From: an uncultured Bdellovibrio sp.
Lineage (GTDB): Bacteria > Bdellovibrionota > Bdellovibrionia > Bdellovibrionales > Bdellovibrionaceae
Direction of reading: 5' to 3'
Length of the DNA: 6,570 nt
Assembly (NCBI GenBank): GCA_937871355.1
Contig: CALMPX010000162.1
Span: forward strand, 1 to 6,570
In this document: positions 1-5,477 of the stretch, in pieces
How positions within the stretch are numbered: position 1 is the first letter of the stretch
How the letters are laid out: each line of letters starts with the position of its first letter
The notes under the pieces: generated by a model
Seen by the model: only the letters and a program-made list of their open reading frames with translations
What the model was told of the DNA's origin: nothing
Database searches by the model: none
Translations under genes and position numbers: made by a program

Positions 1-428
1 TTTTTACATTTTTGATCAATACGATAACCGTCGTAGTAAGAAATTTTTGTATCGACAACCGTTTTCTTCGTAACATGACAAGCTCCGGCGCTAACGACTT
101 GCTGAATCACTTGATCACAGGCGCGAATGGCCGAAATACCTGCGGAGATAACTTGAGGATCTTTTTTCCCTTTAACCGCATCGACCGATGAATTTGAATT
201 CTGTATCAATTGTTCATAGGACTTCAACGCTTGCGCTTCAGCAGCTGAGCATTCACGTTTTATTTCTTCTAGCTTTAATTCTTTAAAATCATGAGGTACA
301 GGTTGGATAGTATTTCCGCCTGCTTCTGTTGCACCATTATTATTAATCGCCGTTTTAGAGCTATTTTGACCGCACGAGCCTAACAAAGTCATTAAGGCCG
401 TACACAGTATAACTTTTGATAATTTCAT
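1..428 (-). CDS. Small secreted lipoprotein of unknown function (3' end outside window)
   Basis: I translated this by hand from an ATG at 428-426, and the frame stays open for 142 codons to the window edge. The N-terminus MKLSKVILCTALMTLLGSCG is a class II (lipoprotein) signal peptide: Lys2 and Lys5, a hydrophobic core, then the lipobox LGSC with the lipidated Cys at residue 19. It is followed by a polar Ser/Asn/Gly-rich linker (about residues 20-43), as expected for a lipoprotein tethered to a membrane. Further Cys residues occur near 61, 105, 118 and 141, which could form disulphides in the periplasm. A Shine-Dalgarno AAGGA (complement of 435-439) lies 6 bases upstream of the ATG and supports this start. 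The gene is divergent from another lipoprotein gene. I recognise no family, and the C-terminus is missing, so function is unknown. Confidence 0.8.
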   Translation of the reverse strand, partial: MKLSKVILCTALMTLLGSCGQNSSKTAINNNGATEAGGNTIQPVPHDFKELKLEEIKRECSAAEAQALKSYEQLIQNSNSSVDAVKGKKDPQVISAGISAIRACDQVIQQVVSAGACHVTKKTVVDTKISYYDGYRIDQKCK

Positions 429-667
429 AATTATTCCTTATTTGATTTCATTGGTTTTACTCTCTATCTATCGTTTTAACAGATGTTATTTTGCTGACGG
501 GTAACTCTTACCTGACTGTCAAAAGTCTATACAGCAGACAGTGTACACACTTTGGACAACCCTGTAGAAGCTTCCTGTCTGAATCTTTACAGTCGCGAAG
601 AGCATAAACAGCATGTAAACCAAGCTACTTATTAAAAATGTTAATTTAAATGCTTTAAGGAGATTTT
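429..667. promoter_or_regulatory. Divergent intergenic region between two lipoprotein genes
   Basis: These 239 bases must hold the promoters for both divergent lipoprotein genes, but I see no convincing -35/-10 pair for either. A perfect TTGACA exists on the minus strand (complement of 517-522) with no good -10 at 15-19 bases. Symmetrical sequences cluster in the middle: ACTGTC at 515-520 against GACAGT at 537-542; CAGACAG at 535-541 against CTGTCTG at 575-581; and the 8-base palindrome GTGTACAC at 541-548. These could be operator half-sites or chance. The last 50 bases before the plus gene are very AT-rich and end in an AAGGAG ribosome binding site at 657-662. Confidence 0.4.
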
Positions 668-1954
668 ATGAATTTTAGTCGTTTAACTGGTCTTGCAATC
701 TGCGCATCTCTTTTAATGAGCTTAGCTTCATGCTCATCCAACAGTGACTCTAAAGACATCGATGCGATGAAAATTAAAACGAATTCAAATCTTTCACCGA
801 GTCAAAAGGCCGAGCAATTAGCCAAAGCCGCTGAACAATTAATGACATATCAAGGTTTTGCTTATGCCAACGACGTCGCCGATATGGCTTTGCAACAAGA
901 CTCTGCTAATGTGAGAGCTCAGTTTGTAAAAGCTATTTTAGGACCTATCATGGTTAATGAAGGTATCGCAAAACGCGTGAAACCAATGGCTTCAAAAGAT
1001 GTTGATGCTTTAGCTAATTACAATAAAGCAATGGCTGACTTAGAAAACAAAACTCCAAATTCGACATATAAATCTTTTCTTAAAAATGGCGACGAAGATA
1101 TTCGCGATGAAAAAGATGTACAAAACTATATAGATTCATTAGCCGATAGTTTTAAAGCGATTAGACAGTTCGCTAAAAATAATAAAAATTCTGAGTTAAC
1201 AGTCATGTCATCGGATTCTATGTATCAAGCCATGCAAATTCGCTATGAAAAATCGTGTGATATCACTCTTGTTTCTCCAGGAAAATACACTGCGAACTGT
1301 CCCACAGTAACAGCATTAGAGGTCAAATTAAACCGCGCTGACTTTGAAGCCTTACAAATGGCTGCGAGTGGTTATGAAATCGCAGTTTCCCTCTACAATT
1401 CATATAATTTAACTGGAGCACTCGACAAGGCGTTATCGCTTAAAGGTCAAAAAACTATTGATTCAAAAGCCGTGATCGAGTCATTGTTACAAAATAAAGA
1501 ATTTGCTACACTTCGCGCCGGCAACGGGATGTCTCGTCTAAAAAATATGGGAAATGATGCTATCTCTGGCATGCGTTGGGTGATTCAAAATCAAAGTACT
1601 CTGTGTGCATTAGGTAAAAATAACTCAAAAAATAGAATCGGTATGTTATTTAATGAAGGCCTTTGTGCAGAGAACAAAGCTGAGACTCAAAAAAGTTTAG
1701 CACAAGCAGAAGAAGTTTTGTCGGGAAAAACTTATCAGGCGTCGATCTCGATTCGAGGTGGATCTGCTTACGAAACGACAGTTAAACCTTCGGCACTACT
1801 TGACTCACCAATTGCTGATTTAAGAACAGTAGCACCAATTTCTTATGACAAATGTGGTAACGTAACTTCAATTCAAGATGTGACCTTGTCAGGATTATTA
1901 GTGAACGGTGATGCAAATACAATTTTAACACAACAATCGAACTGCACTAAATAA
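668..1954 (+). CDS. Predicted lipoprotein with a TPR-like helical N-terminal region, unknown function
   Basis: This 428-residue protein starts with a class II signal peptide whose lipobox LASC puts the lipidated Cys at residue 22, so it is predicted to be exported and anchored in a membrane facing the periplasm or surface. The start is well supported: AAGGAG at 657-662 lies 5 bases before the ATG. Residues about 43-105 are helical and resemble a tetratricopeptide pair (alternating Ala/Leu-rich helices, then a turn containing QQDSANVRAQ). The rest is mostly helical with a short possible beta-rich end (from about 355). After the lipid Cys there are exactly six cysteines, in three closely spaced pairs (197/211, 313/333, 396/426), suggesting three disulphides. 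The gene is followed within 40 bases by a strong terminator, so it is probably monocistronic. I do not recognise a named family. Confidence 0.85.
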   Translation: MNFSRLTGLAICASLLMSLASCSSNSDSKDIDAMKIKTNSNLSPSQKAEQLAKAAEQLMTYQGFAYANDVADMALQQDSANVRAQFVKAILGPIMVNEGIAKRVKPMASKDVDALANYNKAMADLENKTPNSTYKSFLKNGDEDIRDEKDVQNYIDSLADSFKAIRQFAKNNKNSELTVMSSDSMYQAMQIRYEKSCDITLVSPGKYTANCPTVTALEVKLNRADFEALQMAASGYEIAVSLYNSYNLTGALDKALSLKGQKTIDSKAVIESLLQNKEFATLRAGNGMSRLKNMGNDAISGMRWVIQNQSTLCALGKNNSKNRIGMLFNEGLCAENKAETQKSLAQAEEVLSGKTYQASISIRGGSAYETTVKPSALLDSPIADLRTVAPISYDKCGNVTSIQDVTLSGLLVNGDANTILTQQSNCTK

Positions 1955-1957
1955 TTC

Positions 1958-2314
1958 ATGCCCTCAGTAAATCTTTTTTCTTTATTAAAAAGTAGATCAG
2001 CGAAAGCTGGTCTACTTTTATTTTTTTTCTCCATGAAAACACTCGCTTTTCTTCCAGGAGGAAAGCTCGAAAATTATAGTTTTAAAGAACAATCAGCTTT
2101 ACATAATTATAAGATTTTAGGATCCGTGGGATTCGTTTCTCAGTTAAATCATATTTTCTCTGCTGAAAATGCCACGATTGTTATTTCAAGTCGTAATAAT
2201 AATGAAATTCAAAAAGAACTCCACTGTGATGAAATCACATATGAACTCGATAATTCTTATCTTCATTGTGCTCAAGGTTTAAAATATCTATCTTTTAATT
2301 TAGAAGTCGATTAG
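1958..2314 (+). CDS. Small hypothetical protein, start uncertain (1958 or 2033)
   Basis: An open frame of 118 codons begins with an ATG only 3 bases after the stop of the preceding lipoprotein gene. Read from there, it has a basic N-terminus (Lys11, Arg13, Lys16) and a hydrophobic stretch AGLLLFFFS that could be a signal peptide or membrane anchor. That stretch, however, is encoded by the right arm and T-run of an obvious intrinsic terminator (1988-2028), which makes the upper part doubtful. The alternative ATG at 2033 gives 93 residues and lies just after the terminator. Neither start has a Shine-Dalgarno. From about 2040 onward codon choice looks like the neighbouring genes, and the protein has two Cys in HCDE and HCAQ contexts. 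It ends 9 bases before the rlmK start, so the two may be cotranscribed. I do not recognise the product. Confidence 0.5.
   Translation: MPSVNLFSLLKSRSAKAGLLLFFFSMKTLAFLPGGKLENYSFKEQSALHNYKILGSVGFVSQLNHIFSAENATIVISSRNNNEIQKELHCDEITYELDNSYLHCAQGLKYLSFNLEVD
1988..2028 (+). terminator. Strong intrinsic terminator after the 428-residue lipoprotein gene
   Basis: A 14-bp stem pairs 1988-2001 (AAAAGTAGATCAGC) with 2006-2019 (GCTGGTCTACTTTT). There is one G-U wobble and a GAAA tetraloop closed by C-G. One A and then eight consecutive T (2021-2028) follow. This is a textbook rho-independent terminator for the lipoprotein gene ending at 1954. It also lies inside the longest version of the next ORF. Confidence 0.88.
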
Positions 2315-2323
2315 TTTACCCCC

Positions 2324-3271
2324 ATGCTTTTAGCGCGATTAGAAAAAAACTATAAGAAATTAAAACCGTGGTTCGATAAATCAAAGACCGAAGCTTTCCG
2401 TTTATACGACAAGGATATTCCGGAATTTCCTTTTCTGATCGATGTCTACAAAGACTTTGTCGTCGTTTACGACAAAACGGAATTCATCGACGATGGAAAA
2501 AATAAAGACCTAGTTGTTTTGGACGCGGTCAAAAAACTTCTTCAACTCTCTGACGAAGCTGCGACTCAAAAAATTATTCTTAAAAAACGCCAACGACAAA
2601 GTGGACTCAATCAGTATCAGAAAATAGATACGAAAAATGAACATATCACCGTTTTAGAAAATGGCTTTCCTGTTCTGGTTAATCTATGGGATTATCTCGA
2701 TACCGGTTTATTTCTGGATCACCGTCCGATGCGCTATTTCTTCCTCAAAAATGCCAAACAAAAAAGATTATTGAATTTGTTCTGTTATACCGGCGTGGTT
2801 TCCCTGATGGCGGCCTTAGGTGGAGCACGGACCGTCAGCGTGGATATGTCAGGGAAATACCTCACTTGGGCTCAAGACAACTTTAGACTGAATAACCTAG
2901 ATATGGATTCTCACCGGTTTATCGAACAAGACGCGCTTAAATTCTTAGAACAAGCCTGCGAATGGCCAGATTATAAGCAATCATTCGATATAATCTTCCT
3001 GGATCCTCCGACTTTTTCGAATTCCAAAGAAATGTTCAGCGATTTTGAAGTCGAGCGCGATCATCAAAAAATCATCCTAGATACCGTAAAGTTTTTAAAA
3101 CCAAATGGAACGCTCTATTTTTCAACTAACAAAAGAAAATTCAAATTAGATGCGACGATAGAATCCGATTTTTTTGTCAAAAACACCTCTGAAAAGACGA
3201 TTCCTATCGATTGTCATGATCAAAAAATTCATCATTCATTCGAGATTCGTTTTAAAAAAACAACGACGTAA
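2324..3271 (+). CDS. rlmK: Stand-alone RlmK-type 23S rRNA (guanine-N7) methyltransferase
   Basis: The 315-residue protein matches, from its first residues to its last, the C-terminal (RlmK) half of E. coli RlmKL as I remember it. In E. coli that half uses SAM to make m7G2069 in 23S rRNA. Visible landmarks are: the N-terminal RLEKNYKKLKPW helix; RLYDKDIPEFP (26-36); NQYQKI (96-101); VNLWDYLDTGLFLDHR (119-134); the SAM-binding motif I NLFCYTGVVSLMAALGGA (151-168); the acidic motif SVDMS (172-176); the catalytic-loop DPPTFSNSK (227-235); and FSTNKRKF (266-273). The N-terminal THUMP and RlmL (m2G2445) domains of the E. coli fusion are absent. The start is set by homology, because RLEKN begins at residue 5. 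There is no evident Shine-Dalgarno in the 9-base gap after the small upstream ORF. Methylation activity is inferred from family, and a related m5C methyltransferase of the RlmI type is a less likely alternative. Confidence 0.85.
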   Translation: MLLARLEKNYKKLKPWFDKSKTEAFRLYDKDIPEFPFLIDVYKDFVVVYDKTEFIDDGKNKDLVVLDAVKKLLQLSDEAATQKIILKKRQRQSGLNQYQKIDTKNEHITVLENGFPVLVNLWDYLDTGLFLDHRPMRYFFLKNAKQKRLLNLFCYTGVVSLMAALGGARTVSVDMSGKYLTWAQDNFRLNNLDMDSHRFIEQDALKFLEQACEWPDYKQSFDIIFLDPPTFSNSKEMFSDFEVERDHQKIILDTVKFLKPNGTLYFSTNKRKFKLDATIESDFFVKNTSEKTIPIDCHDQKIHHSFEIRFKKTTT

Positions 3272-3297
3272 ATTCTTTTCTATTTCCAAAAAAACAC

Positions 3298-3326
3298 TTG
3301 CGCGCACCCCCTAGAGGTCCTATTTT
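3298..3326 (+). promoter_or_regulatory. Candidate sigma-70-type promoter for speDE
   Basis: TTGCGC at 3298-3303 and TATTTT at 3321-3326 are separated by 17 bases and would start transcription near 3333. Both hexamers match consensus only partly (3 and 4 of 6), so this is a suggestion. It is the best pair I found in the 91-base gap between rlmK and speDE, where no terminator is visible. Readthrough from rlmK is therefore also possible. Confidence 0.25.
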
Positions 3327-3329
3327 CCA

Positions 3330-3346
3330 CTCTGAATTATTTAGAG
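3330..3346. promoter_or_regulatory. 17-base dyad in the speDE leader, possible operator
   Basis: CTCTGAAT-T-ATTTAGAG is an almost perfect palindrome of 8-base arms around one central base, with one G-T mismatch (wobble in RNA). It lies between the candidate -10 and the ribosome binding site (AAGGA at 3347-3351, 11 bases from the ATG) and would overlap the predicted transcription start. That is a typical position for a repressor operator. As RNA the loop would be too tight to form fully. Confidence 0.35.
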
Positions 3347-3362
3347 AAGGAAATAGAGCATT

Positions 3363-4670
3363 ATGAAAGCATTAGGTCGCCATATCTTAGTTGAATTTTT
3401 GAACTGCAAAGCTGACGTTTTAAATGACGTTGTTCAAATTGAGAAAGCCATGGTTGAGGCCGCTCAAATCGCCGGTGCCACTGTTATTAATTCGACTTTC
3501 CATCACTTTTCTCCTTATGGCGTTTCTGGAGTCGTAGTTATTCAAGAAAGCCATTTAGCGATTCACACTTGGCCTGAATATCGTTACGCCGCCGTCGATT
3601 TATTTACCTGTGGTGATTCCGTTGACCCTTGGGTTTCTTTTGAATTCCTTAAAAAAGCTTTTGATGCGTCTTACTCCGCTTTAGAAATGAACCGCGGATC
3701 AACTCACGTTATGAAAAAAGGTTCAACCTTACAAGTTAAACCCAATGATGCTGAAAACTATGATCCAGCTAAAGGTTATAAAATTAATCGTAACGTTTGG
3801 TTCACAGACAAAGATGAAAACCAAGCGCTTTCACTTCGTTACACCGGTGATGTTTTATTTGATGAACGATCTGAATTCCAACGCGTACGCATTTTAGAAT
3901 CTTATTCCTACGGAAAAATGTTAACGATTGATGATATGGTGATGTGTACGGAAAAAGATGAATCACATTATCATGAAATGATCACTCATCCAGCCGTTCA
4001 ATCTTTCCAATCTATTCAAGGTCCGATTAAAAATGCTTTAGTTATTGGTGGCGGAGACGGCGGAACCATCCGTGAATTATTTAAATATAACACTTTAGAA
4101 AAAGTGACGATGGTTGAAATCGATGAAGCCGTTGTACGTGCTTGTAAATTACATTTACCAACAATTGCTCGTGAATTTTCTAATCCCAAATTGGATCTGA
4201 TCATCGGCGACGGTATCAAATTCGCCGCTGAAGCGCAAAAAGAAGCCTACGATCTTATTATCGTCGACGGATCTGATCCTGCCGGACCGGCCGAAGGTTT
4301 ATTCACTAAAGAATTCTATGCGAACTGCATGAAAGCTTTAAAACCAAATGGGATCTTGATCACTCAAGGTGAATCTCCGATGTTCCATGCTAAGACTTTC
4401 GTTGAGTTGAATGGTTGTTTAAAATCAGTTTTTGGACCAGCGAACGTTCATACCATGTTATTCCATGCGACGACTTACCCATCAGGCATGTGGAGTCTTC
4501 AAATGGCGGTCAAGGGGCAATATAACCCGGTTCAGGATATCAAGAAGGATCAAGTTCAAAAGTTCGTGTCAAACCTCACTGGCATCAATGCGTTGAAATA
4601 TTACAACGAAGATCTACATAGCGCTGCGTTTAGCCTACCTACGTTCGTGAAACAGATGTTAAACTCCTAG
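3363..4670 (+). CDS. speDE: Fused S-adenosylmethionine decarboxylase / aminopropyltransferase (SpeD-SpeE)
   Basis: The 435-residue protein joins two polyamine enzymes. Residues 1 to about 120 are a class 1B (Thermotoga-type) AdoMet decarboxylase: LGRH at 4-7, and the autocleavage site QES at 61-63, where Ser63 becomes the pyruvoyl group. His68 in HLAIHTWPE and Cys83 in FTCGD are the known processing and proton-donor positions. After a short linker, residues about 140-435 form a spermidine synthase: GGGDGGTIREL (229-239) binds decarboxylated SAM, VEIDEAVV (251-258) holds the acidic ribose contact, and DGSDPAGPAEGLF (302-314) carries the diamine-site Asp. TTYPSGMWS (370-378) and LKYYNEDLH (411-419) follow. 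The expected reaction is putrescine to spermidine, but fused enzymes of this type vary in diamine preference. It acts in the cytoplasm. A perfect hairpin follows the stop. Confidence 0.95.
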   Translation: MKALGRHILVEFLNCKADVLNDVVQIEKAMVEAAQIAGATVINSTFHHFSPYGVSGVVVIQESHLAIHTWPEYRYAAVDLFTCGDSVDPWVSFEFLKKAFDASYSALEMNRGSTHVMKKGSTLQVKPNDAENYDPAKGYKINRNVWFTDKDENQALSLRYTGDVLFDERSEFQRVRILESYSYGKMLTIDDMVMCTEKDESHYHEMITHPAVQSFQSIQGPIKNALVIGGGDGGTIRELFKYNTLEKVTMVEIDEAVVRACKLHLPTIAREFSNPKLDLIIGDGIKFAAEAQKEAYDLIIVDGSDPAGPAEGLFTKEFYANCMKALKPNGILITQGESPMFHAKTFVELNGCLKSVFGPANVHTMLFHATTYPSGMWSLQMAVKGQYNPVQDIKKDQVQKFVSNLTGINALKYYNEDLHSAAFSLPTFVKQMLNS

Positions 4671-4677
4671 TAAACAC

Positions 4678-4715
4678 TAAATAAGAAAGGTCTTTAAACA
4701 GACCTTTCTTATTTA
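4678..4715 (+). terminator. Perfect 16-bp hairpin between speDE and sodB
   Basis: Arms 4678-4693 and 4700-4715 are exact inverted complements (TAAATAAGAAAGGTCT against AGACCTTTCTTATTTA) around a 6-base loop TTAAAC. It begins 8 bases after the speDE stop. The right arm and following bases (TTTCTTATTTAATTT) are U-rich but broken by A and C, so termination may be only partial. The hairpin ends 7 bases before the sodB Shine-Dalgarno, so it may also act as a 5' leader element of sodB. Confidence 0.65.
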
Positions 4716-4734
4716 ATTTACCAAGGAGTCTCTC

Positions 4735-5355
4735 ATGTTTAAACTACCTACTTTACCCTACCCAAAAACGGGCTTAGCTCCCTTCTTAAACGAAGAGCAA
4801 ATGACTTTTCACTACGATAAACATCATAAAGCCTACATCGATAATTTAAATAAATTCATCGAAACAGATGCCAATCTAAAAGGAAAATCTTTAGAAGAAA
4901 TCGTGCTTTCATCTTCCGGTGGTATTTTTAATAATGCCGCTCAAATTTGGAATCACACCTTCTATTGGTTCAACATGGCGCCCGCAGATCTAGGTGGAAA
5001 GCCTTCCGCTGAATTAGCTGCAGCCATCACTAAAGATTTCGGATCAATGGATGAATTGAAAGCTAAGTTTATCGATGGCGGAGTCAAAACATTCGGATCG
5101 GGCTGGATCTGGCTATGTGCAGACAGCACGGGAAAACTATCGTTAGTATCCACTTCAAACGCTGCTGTTCCATTTACCAACAACGGACCGACGCCTTTGA
5201 TGACGGCGGATGTTTGGGAACATGCTTACTACGTTGATTACCGCAACTTACGTTTGAAATACTTAGAAACATTCTGGAATCACATCAACTGGACATTTGT
5301 GTCAGAAAATTTCGCCTCTAAAAAAGTTCGCGATTTAACTAAATCGATGGTTTAA
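4735..5355 (+). CDS. sodB: Iron superoxide dismutase
   Basis: This cytoplasmic enzyme dismutates superoxide to hydrogen peroxide and oxygen. At 206 residues it has the usual length and aligns end to end with E. coli SodB from memory. The four metal ligands are visible: His26 (TFHYDKHH), His74 (WNHTFYW), Asp159 and His163 (DVWEHAYYVDYRN). Tyr34 is the conserved gateway tyrosine. Gln70 in NNAAQIWNH is the position that marks the Fe-type; Mn-type enzymes carry Gly there and take Gln from the C-terminal half. No signal peptide is present. The start is firm: AAGGAG at 4723-4728 lies 6 bases before the ATG. The spacing to speDE is 64 bases, mostly taken up by a hairpin, which leaves no obvious place for a separate promoter. 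Two hairpins follow the stop. Confidence 0.96.
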   Translation: MFKLPTLPYPKTGLAPFLNEEQMTFHYDKHHKAYIDNLNKFIETDANLKGKSLEEIVLSSSGGIFNNAAQIWNHTFYWFNMAPADLGGKPSAELAAAITKDFGSMDELKAKFIDGGVKTFGSGWIWLCADSTGKLSLVSTSNAAVPFTNNGPTPLMTADVWEHAYYVDYRNLRLKYLETFWNHINWTFVSENFASKKVRDLTKSMV

Positions 5356-5374
5356 AAGGTGCCCGGTCCTTTTT
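5354..5374 (+). terminator. Weak hairpin at the sodB stop codon
   Basis: AAAAGG (5354-5359, overlapping the last two bases of the stop codon) can pair with CCTTTT (5368-5373) around an 8-base loop, and five T end the structure. The stem is only 6 bp and mostly A-T. I regard it as a possible auxiliary to the much stronger terminator 20 bases downstream. Confidence 0.25.
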
Positions 5375-5395
5375 AGTACACAATTTTATTCTAAT

Positions 5396-5431
5396 AAAAA
5401 AGCCTCGGTATTTTTACCGAGGCTTTTTTTT
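5396..5431. terminator. Strong, probably bidirectional intrinsic terminator
   Basis: GCCTCGGTA (5402-5410) pairs perfectly with TACCGAGGC (5415-5423) around TTTT. The stem is flanked by six A on the left (5396-5401) and eight T on the right (5424-5431), so on either strand a GC-rich hairpin is followed by a U-run. On the plus strand it ends sodB transcription and shields the transposase-like gene 47 bases downstream. Confidence 0.92.
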
Positions 5432-5454
5432 GGCTTTTACTTTGCTTTTCATAA

Positions 5455-5473
5455 GTCCTTTAACCGAAAGGAC
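5455..5473 (+). promoter_or_regulatory. Hairpin that hides the Shine-Dalgarno of the transposase-like gene
   Basis: GTCCTTT (5455-5461) is exactly complementary to AAAGGAC (5467-5473), with loop AACCG. The right arm contains the whole ribosome binding site AAGGA (5468-5472), 5 bases before the ATG at 5478. In RNA starting upstream of 5455 the ribosome site would be paired. This resembles the translation-blocking hairpin known in IS200-family transposase leaders, but the regulatory role here is inferred. Confidence 0.6.
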
Positions 5474-5477
5474 CGTC

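Noticed and set aside
517..522. Perfect TTGACA on the minus strand as the -35 of the left lipoprotein gene
   Set aside because: No acceptable -10 hexamer occurs 15-19 bases downstream on that strand.
2686..2886. A 66-residue plus-strand frame inside rlmK
   Set aside because: It overlaps strongly conserved rlmK motifs in another frame and has no recognisable domain or ribosome binding site.
4016..4219. Minus-strand frame inside speDE
   Set aside because: It is antisense to the conserved SAM-binding segment of the SpeE domain; its composition reflects the opposite strand and it has no supporting signals.
4962..5183. Minus-strand frame inside sodB
   Set aside because: It is antisense to a fully conserved enzyme, with no start signal or known domain.
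5430..5477. A TTG-initiated extension of the transposase-like gene adding 16 residues
   Set aside because: The TTG lies in the T-run of the terminator and has no Shine-Dalgarno, while ATG 5478 has AAGGA 5 bases upstream and the added residues do not match the family N-terminus.
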